From assembly GCA_934202215.1 (NCBI GenBank), contig CAKPXR010000063.1, positions 1 to 7,353 on the forward strand: a stretch of 7,353 bases of DNA. The letters run 5' to 3'. Position 1 is the first letter of the stretch, and each line of letters begins with the position of its first letter. The stretch is from an uncultured Veillonella sp. Lineage in GTDB: Bacteria > Bacillota > Negativicutes > Veillonellales > Veillonellaceae. The position numbers and the translations under genes are program-made. This document shows positions 1-2,920 of this stretch, one piece after another. The notes below the pieces were generated by a model. It saw only the letters and a program-made list of their open reading frames with translations. It was not told the DNA's origin and made no database searches.

Positions 1-23
1 GAGTCCGGTAGAATACCGAACTC
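1..23 (-). terminator. Hairpin downstream of the 115-residue gene, possible terminator
   Basis: Arms 1-10 and 14-23 form a 10-bp stem around a 3-base loop. Read on the minus strand, the one imperfect position is a G-U wobble, so the RNA stem is unbroken in that direction. It lies 84 bases after the minus-strand stop codon at 107. Any U-tract would fall outside the window, so terminator function is a guess. It could equally belong to the next locus to the left. Confidence 0.3.
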
Positions 24-106
24 ATTCCCAAAAAGTAGCTTAATTATATCTGTCCAAGAAAATGGGTGCAGATCATATAGTGGAGCCATTTGGTTTATGT
101 ATATTA

Positions 107-454
107 TTATGCAATTTCCGCTTTCAAATCAATAATGTTTTTAGCTGCCACACAACCAGGGCAGTCGCAGAATTCTGCACCTTGTGCTTTGATAGATTTA
201 GCATGTTGCAATAGATTAGCTGCGCCTTCTTTACCAAGGATTTGTGTAGCTACTTCAGAGCCGGCAAAGCCGATTGTTTCATCAATAAAAGCAATGTTTT
301 GCTCTGCTATAGATACGAGTTGTTTCGTGAGTTCAGCTTGTCTAGGAGTGTCTTCTGCATCGATCCAAGATTGAGCGAATTCCTTTACTGTTTCATTGCT
401 TGTTGGAGCATCTAATAAAGCTCGTACAAGTTCTGTTAATTGTGCATGTGTCAT
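107..454 (-). CDS. Small uncharacterised protein with C-terminal CxCxxC motif
   Basis: This encodes a 115-residue soluble protein with no signal peptide and no membrane segment. Most of it is acidic and looks helical. Near the C-terminus it has a CDCPGC motif with C96, C98 and C101, a cysteine pattern that could bind a metal or Fe-S cluster or act in redox chemistry. A GFAGSE segment sits at residues 62-67. The ATG at 452-454 is preceded by a clear AGAAGGAGA ribosome binding site about 6 bases upstream, which settles the start. An extended -10 promoter lies about 90 bases upstream. I have an unverified memory of similar small CxCPxC proteins in Firmicutes and Negativicutes carrying a misleading Hsp90/heat-shock label. 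Nothing here resembles the Hsp90 ATPase, so I do not adopt that name. Function is unknown; that it is a real gene is well supported by the start signals and length. Confidence 0.85.
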   Translation of the reverse strand: MTHAQLTELVRALLDAPTSNETVKEFAQSWIDAEDTPRQAELTKQLVSIAEQNIAFIDETIGFAGSEVATQILGKEGAANLLQHAKSIKAQGAEFCDCPGCVAAKNIIDLKAEIA

Positions 455-540
455 GATAGTCTCCTTCTATTAACTACTAACTAAAGTTTTGGAAGAGTGC
501 ATTTAGTACCGTATGAGCACCTGTTCCTTTTGTTGAGTTC

Positions 541-549
541 ATTATAGCA
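541..549 (-). promoter_or_regulatory. Extended -10 promoter for the 115-residue gene
   Basis: The minus strand reads TGCTATAAT, a perfect -10 hexamer with the TGn extension. No good -35 is seen at 16-18 bases, which is typical of extended -10 promoters. Transcription would start near 534, giving an 80-base leader before the ATG at 454. Confidence 0.6.
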
Positions 550-576
550 CCTACAATTATTTTGAATAGTAGAATG

Positions 577-608
577 ATTTGCGATAGATACTATCAAATG
601 TGATAGAT
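577..608. promoter_or_regulatory. Inverted repeat and GATAGAT repeats between divergent promoters, candidate operator
   Basis: GATAG (583-587) and CTATC (591-595) form a palindrome around ATA. It is flanked by ATTT/AAAT arms (577-580, 596-599) with a 2-base offset. GATAGAT at 583-589 recurs at 602-608. The element sits between the minus-strand promoter at 541-549 and the plus-strand promoter at 668-676, where a shared regulator could bind. No U-tract follows, so it is not a terminator. Function is inferred from position and symmetry only. Confidence 0.3.
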
Positions 609-667
609 TCGTGATATTTATTGATAAAAATTTTTGAAAATAGAAAAGAGGAATTTAAGCTGTTAGG

Positions 668-676
668 TGATATAAT
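668..676 (+). promoter_or_regulatory. Extended -10 promoter for the secreted protein gene
   Basis: TGATATAAT is a consensus -10 with the TGn extension and lacks a recognisable -35. A start near 683 gives a leader of about 33 bases before the ATG at 716, which also contains the ribosome binding site AGGGGAA. Confidence 0.6.
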
Positions 677-715
677 TTACTTACTATATGTAGTTTGTTT
701 ACAGGGGAATGTATC

Positions 716-1348
716 ATGAAAAAAGTTGTATATGCACTGGCTGCGCTAGCTTTCATAGGTTCTATTAATATTGCCTCCGCAGATGATTTGATGCGGCTTC
801 GCCTCAATGGTAATTCTATTTATGACCAGCCTTATGGCGACAGAAATGAGTTTCCTTGTACAGATGGACTTGGTAGTTGCACTATGACTGATAGCGATTA
901 TAAGAGCACTCGTAAAGGTCAATCGCTAGAGGTATTTAATACTGTATATGAGGCTAAGCAACATTTGAACTTTAATCCGCAGTTGCCAGTTGGGGTAGAG
1001 GGACTCCGCCCTGTACATGTATCTATTGTGGATCATGATGTACTACAAGTGGTGTATGCCTATCATGAGCTTTTAAAAGGAAAATACTTTGACCGTGTAG
1101 ATGATATGCCAAAGTATATTAAGTATCGAGTATCGACTTTATCTGGTAATATCGCAGGTGACTATAAGGACTACGTGACTCAGAAAACAGAGGTTATAAA
1201 TGGCATGACCGTAACCTATCGAATAGTAGATAACTCCGTTTACTTAGCATCTTGGGAATATGAGGGACAGAACCATGTGTTCTTATTTAATGAGCCTATT
1301 TCTATTGAACGAGCTAGAGAAATGATTAAGAGTGTAGGTAATAATTGA
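716..1348 (+). CDS. Secreted/envelope protein of unknown function
   Basis: This encodes a 210-residue protein exported by the Sec pathway. Residues 2-3 are Lys-Lys, residues 4-19 are a hydrophobic core, and ASA (20-22) is followed by Asp-Asp, a textbook signal peptidase I site. A TTG 21 bases upstream is in frame, but I chose the ATG at 716 because it starts exactly at the n-region and has AGGGGA 5-10 bases upstream. The mature protein has two cysteines, C48 and C55, that could form a disulfide. The C-terminal third (GMTVTYRIVDNSVYLASWEY, then a helix-like ERAREMIKSV tail) has the beta-hairpins-then-helix pattern of small DUF4367-like extracytoplasmic domains. That is a loose resemblance, not an assignment. 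The gene stands alone with its own promoter. No convincing U-tract terminator follows its stop; the hairpin at 1403-1436 may serve. Confidence 0.85.
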   Translation: MKKVVYALAALAFIGSINIASADDLMRLRLNGNSIYDQPYGDRNEFPCTDGLGSCTMTDSDYKSTRKGQSLEVFNTVYEAKQHLNFNPQLPVGVEGLRPVHVSIVDHDVLQVVYAYHELLKGKYFDRVDDMPKYIKYRVSTLSGNIAGDYKDYVTQKTEVINGMTVTYRIVDNSVYLASWEYEGQNHVFLFNEPISIERAREMIKSVGNN

Positions 1349-1385
1349 GTTATTTATTGTACTATCTTTTTAATTGTGATTAGCT

Positions 1386-1391
1386 TATAAT
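1386..1391 (+). promoter_or_regulatory. Candidate promoter of convergent small RNA, locus 1
   Basis: This is a perfect TATAAT with no convincing -35 hexamer. A start near 1398 would make an RNA that begins in the left arm of the inverted repeat and runs toward the 25-residue peptide gene. Its position mirrors the opposing promoter at 1655-1663, and both predicted RNAs would begin with the same AAGAGAG. It is inferred and not strong by sequence alone. Confidence 0.4.
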
Positions 1392-1400
1392 ATACCTATA

Positions 1401-1440
1401 AAGAGAGCCCGTTAACGTGATTAGGGCGTTAGGCTCATCT
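1401..1440 (+). repeat. Left arm of imperfect inverted repeat around peptide locus 1
   Basis: The reverse complement of 1615-1647 matches this arm at 30 of 33 positions, with one 7-base insertion here (TTAGGGC, 1421-1427). All three differences are transitions. The arm begins AAGAGAGCCCGTTAACG and ends TCATCT. It holds CGTTAGGC, which recurs at 1498-1505 and, inverted, at 1465-1472. Confidence 0.75.
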
Positions 1441-1463
1441 GAAACTGAACAAAATTATGATGG

Positions 1464-1506
1464 CGCCTAACGTGTTAGAGGACTGCACTCCTCTATACGT
1501 TAGGCG
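1464..1506. terminator. Long hairpin between convergent transcripts, possible bidirectional terminator
   Basis: CGCCTAACGT (1464-1473) pairs with ACGTTAGGCG (1497-1506), and TAGAGGA (1476-1482) pairs with TCCTCTA (1489-1495). The loop is CTGCAC, and a 2/1-base internal loop separates the two helices. It lies just past the stop codon of the peptide gene on the minus strand and at the end of the predicted plus-strand RNA. The following bases are TTTATCGTT on plus and CCATCATAATTTTG on minus, so neither side has a clean U-tract. The structure is certain; terminator activity is moderate at best. Confidence 0.5.
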
Positions 1507-1518
1507 TTTATCGTTGTA

Positions 1519-1596
1519 CTACTTAACTAGTGCAATGATAGTGACTACTGATAACAGAACTATGATAATTACATAGGTAACTTCATGATTTGTCAT
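1519..1596 (-). CDS. 25-residue hydrophobic peptide, candidate type I toxin
   Basis: This tiny gene encodes a peptide starting MTNHEVTY, followed by a run of Val, Ile, Leu, Ser, Thr and Ala (VIIIVLLSVVTIIALV, residues 9-24) and a final Lys. The run is long enough for one membrane helix with a short polar N-terminus. GAGGAGGTGA, almost the full anti-16S sequence, lies 5 bases before the ATG at 1596, far stronger than expected by chance. Such single-helix peptides of about 20-40 residues encoded opposite a convergent RNA are typical of type I toxins (TxpA/BsrG-like or holin-like toxin families), which damage or depolarise the membrane when made in excess. Assignment to a named family is not possible from this sequence. 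The ribosome binding site is masked by a hairpin, and both sides carry the inverted repeat. The alternative is a harmless small membrane protein. Confidence 0.7.
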   Translation of the reverse strand: MTNHEVTYVIIIVLLSVVTIIALVK

Positions 1597-1600
1597 AGTA

Positions 1601-1620
1601 TCACCTCCTCGCGGAGATGA
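1601..1620 (-). promoter_or_regulatory. GNRA-capped hairpin masking the ribosome binding site of the 25-residue peptide
   Basis: On the minus strand TCATCTCC-GCGA-GGAGGTGA folds into an 8-bp stem (one U-G wobble) closed by a GCGA tetraloop of the stable GNRA class. The 3' arm is the Shine-Dalgarno sequence itself. Translation from the intact leader should therefore be weak until the hairpin is opened by processing or alternative folding, as known for other type I toxin mRNAs. The structure follows directly from the sequence; the regulation is inferred. Confidence 0.7.
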
Positions 1621-1647
1621 ACCTAACTCACGTCAACGGACTCTCTT
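1615..1647 (-). repeat. Right arm of imperfect inverted repeat around peptide locus 1
   Basis: This arm is the partner of 1401-1440. On the minus strand it is the first ~33 bases of the predicted peptide mRNA leader, from AAGAGAGTCCGTT to TCATCT, and it merges into the ribosome-site hairpin at 1601-1620. It carries no copy of the 7-base insertion found in the left arm. Confidence 0.75.
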
Positions 1648-1654
1648 CGTAATA

Positions 1655-1663
1655 AGTATAGCA
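1655..1663 (-). promoter_or_regulatory. Extended -10 promoter of the 25-residue peptide gene
   Basis: The minus strand reads TGCTATACT, a 5/6 -10 with TGn extension and weak -35. A start near 1648 gives a 52-base leader beginning GAAGAGAG. AGTAT (1655-1659) and ATACT (1666-1670) also form a small inverted repeat over this promoter. Confidence 0.55.
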
Positions 1664-1734
1664 AAATACTCTTTACACAAATAGCGATATATGGTCCTCT
1701 TTGTTGTGATTGAAATTAAAATTATGGAGCTCTT

Positions 1735-2142
1735 ATGAACGCAGAAAAGTACAAAGTTTCAAAGTTGCCATATATAGAAAATGCTAGCAACAAGATAATG
1801 GAAAAGTATCAAATAAAAGTACAATATGAAACGGAACCACCTCATGGCGATGCTATATATTCTATTTCTATAAAAGATAAGATTTTGCCGTTTTGGATAT
1901 ATGGTAGGGATGTTACTTTCATAGGTGACAGTAAAATTATGGCAGAATCTGTACAATGTAAAACTTGGGATCCCATTGAAACTATGATTATTGATTTAGA
2001 GAATGAAGTATATGCTAGTTTAAAGGACGGGTATACAGATATTTTATTTGTTAATGGTCGAATAGAGCTAACTAATCAAGTGGTAAAAATGGATAAACGA
2101 ATTCTAAATAATTTTGAGAGTTTAGAGTGGATAAGCTTTTAA
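1735..2142 (+). CDS. Hypothetical 135-residue protein between two toxin-like loci
   Basis: I do not recognise this protein. It is 135 residues long, soluble, and has no signal peptide or membrane segment. It has one cysteine (C75) and many aromatic, Ile and Lys residues. Secondary structure looks mixed: an N-terminal helix (about 13-28), beta-rich stretches (about 38-66), a helix near 80-97, then strands and a short helix to the C-terminal WISF. GGAG at 1726-1729, 5 bases before the ATG, supports the start. Codon use is visibly more AT-rich than in the leu genes, which suggests accessory or transferred DNA. No clear promoter is seen: TTTACA at 1672 lacks a good -10. The bidirectional hairpin at 2241-2272 can end its transcript. 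Size and setting would suit an orphan immunity or antitoxin-like protein, but that is speculation. Confidence 0.75.
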   Translation: MNAEKYKVSKLPYIENASNKIMEKYQIKVQYETEPPHGDAIYSISIKDKILPFWIYGRDVTFIGDSKIMAESVQCKTWDPIETMIIDLENEVYASLKDGYTDILFVNGRIELTNQVVKMDKRILNNFESLEWISF

Positions 2143-2164
2143 GAGGGTTTGAGTAGAGGCTACA

Positions 2165-2193
2165 TTGACTATAATATAGTGAAGTGTTATTCT
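2165..2193 (+). promoter_or_regulatory. Promoter of antisense RNA, Fst/par-like locus
   Basis: TTGACT (2165-2170), a 17-base spacer and TATTCT (2188-2193) with an upstream TG at 2185-2186 (TGTTATTCT). This has both a good -35 and an extended -10, making it the best promoter in the accessory patch. It starts 22 bases after the stop of the 135-residue gene. The predicted start is at about 2200. A strong, constantly active promoter is what an antitoxin RNA needs. Confidence 0.65.
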
Positions 2194-2202
2194 ATATATG
2201 AC

Positions 2203-2231
2203 AAGGGATGTCAATATGTGACATAGTCTCA
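2203..2231 (+). repeat. Direct repeat copy 1 (antisense RNA side)
   Basis: It matches 2355-2385 at 26 of 29 aligned bases with a 2-base gap. It shares AAGGGAT at the start and ACATAGTCTCA at the end. Two of the three differences still pair as G-U between the antisense RNA and toxin mRNA, which suggests selection for RNA pairing. Confidence 0.75.
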
Positions 2232-2240
2232 TATGAACGA

Positions 2241-2272
2241 AAAAATAGCAGGGTGGCAGCCCTGCTATTTTT
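2241..2272. terminator. Bidirectional intrinsic terminator shared by antisense RNA and toxin mRNA
   Basis: AAAAATAGCAGGG and CCCTGCTATTTTT form a perfect 13-bp stem around TGGCAG. On the plus strand it ends in a run of five T; on the minus strand the stem runs into six T. It can stop the plus-strand RNA and the 135-residue gene transcript from one side and the toxin mRNA from the other. The toxin stop codon is 14 bases away. Confidence 0.9.
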
Positions 2273-2285
2273 ATTCTGTGTGTTA

Positions 2286-2378
2286 CTAACGAGAATGTCT
2301 ATCTAGCCACTTGCAGATATAGTGACAAGTTATACCTGCTACGACAGACATTAAAAGGGATATCAAAATGTCTAACAT
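2286..2378 (-). CDS. 30-residue Fst-family-like toxin peptide
   Basis: This encodes a 30-residue peptide: MLD start, one hydrophobic helix (about residues 4-21, ILISLLMSVVAGITCHYI), then CKWLDRHSR with a positively charged tail. The pattern of a short acidic N-end, one helix with a Gly near the middle, then a (K/R)WLD motif and a polar tail is that of the Fst/Lpt-type type I toxins, whose overproduction disturbs the membrane and chromosome. AAGGAGGTGA (2383-2392), a perfect anti-16S match, lies 4 bases before the ATG at 2376-2378. The convergent RNA, direct repeats and shared terminator complete a par-like locus. The start context AGGTGAnACTATG is nearly the same as in the 25-residue peptide gene, suggesting related control. 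It is the only well-supported family match among the small genes, made from motif memory rather than a search. Confidence 0.8.
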   Translation of the reverse strand: MLDILISLLMSVVAGITCHYICKWLDRHSR

Positions 2379-2385
2379 AGTCTCA
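2355..2385 (+). repeat. Direct repeat copy 2 (toxin start region)
   Basis: This copy covers toxin codons 1-8 and the last bases of its ribosome binding site. It is the target site for the antisense RNA carrying copy 1 (2203-2231). Confidence 0.75.
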
Positions 2386-2394
2386 CCTCCTTTC

Positions 2395-2418
2395 TGTTAC
2401 CAGATTGGAGTAGTAACA
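2395..2418 (-). promoter_or_regulatory. 5' leader hairpin of the 30-residue toxin mRNA
   Basis: TGTTAC (2395-2400) and GTAACA (2413-2418) form a 6-bp stem at the predicted 5' end of the toxin mRNA, only two bases from the ribosome binding site. The loop contains CTCC, which could contact GGAG of that site. A 5'-end stem that stabilises the mRNA and limits translation is known in par RNA I; here the role is inferred. Confidence 0.45.
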
Positions 2419-2423
2419 ACTAG

Positions 2424-2429
2424 ATTATA
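2424..2429 (-). promoter_or_regulatory. -10 element for the 30-residue toxin gene
   Basis: The minus strand has a perfect TATAAT with no good -35 and no TGn extension. A start near 2417 gives a leader of about 39 bases and, with the terminator at 2241-2272, an mRNA of about 175 bases. Confidence 0.5.
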
Positions 2430-2487
2430 CACCGTACATATATACGTTTCTAGAAGGATTGATAAAGAGAGATATATAGATAAATAT

Positions 2488-2542
2488 TAGAATACAGTAT
2501 ATTCATTTTATTTTAATTGACATAACTCTATAGAATACAGTA
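2488..2542 (+). repeat. TAGAATACAGTA direct repeats over the leu promoter
   Basis: The 12-base sequence TAGAATACAGTA occurs at 2488-2499 and again at 2531-2542, 43 bases apart (about four helical turns). The second copy overlaps the -10 of the leu promoter. It could be a pair of operator sites for a regulator acting besides the T-box, or a promoter duplication. No known operator matches. Confidence 0.45.
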
Positions 2543-2546
2543 CAAT
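2517..2546 (+). promoter_or_regulatory. Promoter of the leucine operon
   Basis: Perfect -35 TTGACA (2517-2522), an 18-base spacer and TACAAT (2541-2546, 5/6). Predicted start is at about 2553, which opens the T-box leader. Confidence 0.7.
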
Positions 2547-2552
2547 ACCCTT

Positions 2553-2796
2553 ATATCTTAAATACGAGCTATGAATGGGTATAAAGGTTTACAAATCCTG
2601 CTTTCAGAGAGTTGCCGGTTGGTGCGAGGCAATAGAGGTTGTACGCTGACACTCTCCCGTGAGCTTTGGTGGCGAATTCAGCAGTAGTCATCGACGGTGG
2701 TTCCGTTATACCCGAAACGAGTCCCAATTAGGGTGGTACCGTGTTATGTATATAACGCCCCTTTGAGCAACGACAGTTGTTCTGAGGGGCTTTTTT
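2553..2796 (+). promoter_or_regulatory. T-box riboswitch controlling the leucine operon (tRNA-Leu)
   Basis: The leader carries the conserved T-box AGGGTGGTACCGTG (2730-2743; consensus ends GCG) followed by an intrinsic terminator. Uncharged tRNA pairs its CCA end with the TGGT bulge (2734-2737). The final U of that bulge fits discriminator A73, as in tRNA-Leu. Stem I appears to close with GAGAGT (2607-2612) and ACTCTC (2651-2656). Inside are GCG/CGC (2624-2626, 2644-2646) and GCAAT/GTTGT (2629-2633, 2638-2642) around AGAG. Leucine specifier candidates are CTG 2646-2648 (followed by A) and CTC 2652-2654. The second fits if TGAGC (2660-2664) is the 3' side of the kink-turn. I cannot decide between them. 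Stem I spans only some 50-70 bases, shorter than the usual ~90-100. When leucine is scarce the tRNA should favour the antiterminator and switch leuACDB on. Confidence 0.9.
2757..2796 (+). terminator. T-box regulated intrinsic terminator
   Basis: Arms 2757-2771 and 2776-2790 pair over 15 positions with one U-U mismatch and two wobbles, around loop GACA, and are followed by TTTTTT (2791-2796). GTTAT/ATAAC (2743-2756) just upstream is a small hairpin next to the T-box sequence. This is the off state of the leu operon. Confidence 0.9.
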
Positions 2797-2920
2797 ATTG
2801 TAAAAGTCTAGTAAAAGCATTGATAGCTCAACATAGAGGCATCAGCGATTTTACTAAACTTTCACAATTGATAGATATAATAAACTGTTATGTTTTATTA
2901 GTATAGAAAAGGTGAGGATT

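Larger units (their letters stand above)
1398..1510 (+). ncRNA. Putative regulatory RNA convergent with the 25-residue peptide gene
   Basis: This is a predicted transcript from the TATAAT at 1386 to the strong hairpin at 1464-1506. Its 5' part can fold GAGCC/GGCTC plus TAACG/CGTTA (1405-1436, 3-base bulge). Its first 40 bases nearly copy the leader of the opposing peptide mRNA, including UCAUCU, the arm that masks the ribosome binding site there. It could therefore pair with that site (AGGUGA) in trans. CCUAAC (1466-1471) is also complementary to GUUAGG in the peptide mRNA leader. Existence, ends and role are inferred; the U-run after the hairpin is poor. Confidence 0.35.
2200..2275 (+). ncRNA. 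Putative antitoxin RNA (RNA II-like) of an Fst/par-type locus
   Basis: This is a predicted RNA of about 75 bases running from the promoter at 2165-2193 to the terminator at 2241-2272, convergent with the 30-residue toxin gene. Its 5' half (2203-2231) copies, in direct orientation, the plus strand over the toxin start (2355-2385), so the RNA is complementary to toxin mRNA. An 11-base perfect block covers the start codon and the end of the ribosome binding site. Upstream of it, 17 more bases pair with one G-U and one mismatch after a 2-base bulge. ATGTCA (2208-2213) and TGACAT (2219-2224) make a 6-bp hairpin presenting the repeat. The 3' terminator stem is fully complementary to the toxin mRNA 3' end. 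This matches the known par locus design of plasmid pAD1. Transcription itself is inferred. Confidence 0.65.

Noticed and set aside
90..374. 94-residue plus-strand open frame
   Set aside because: Overlaps the minus-strand 115-residue gene, which has a strong ribosome site and promoter; this frame has neither.
1460..1579. Plus-strand 39-codon frame beginning ATGGCGCCT opposite the 25-residue peptide gene
   Set aside because: No ribosome binding site (AACTGAACAAAATT upstream) and it reads through the hairpin and the antisense of the peptide gene.
1759..1956. 65-residue hydrophobic minus-strand frame (Tyr/Phe/Ile-rich), considered as another membrane toxin
   Set aside because: Lies wholly opposite the 135-residue gene, and no purine-rich ribosome site precedes its start; composition comes from AT-rich antisense.
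2571..2687. Leader-peptide-like reading frame of 38 residues with 7 Leu codons inside the leu leader
   Set aside because: Ribosome site is weak, Leu codons are scattered instead of consecutive, and the region is explained by T-box structure.
2876..2881. TATAAT between T-box terminator and leuA as a second promoter
   Set aside because: No -35 at 16-18 bases and no TGn extension (GA precedes it); an AT-rich gap makes a chance match likely.
2697..2906. 69-residue open frame across the T-box terminator
   Set aside because: It runs through the T-box, terminator stem and U-tract and has no ribosome binding site; it is a chance frame.
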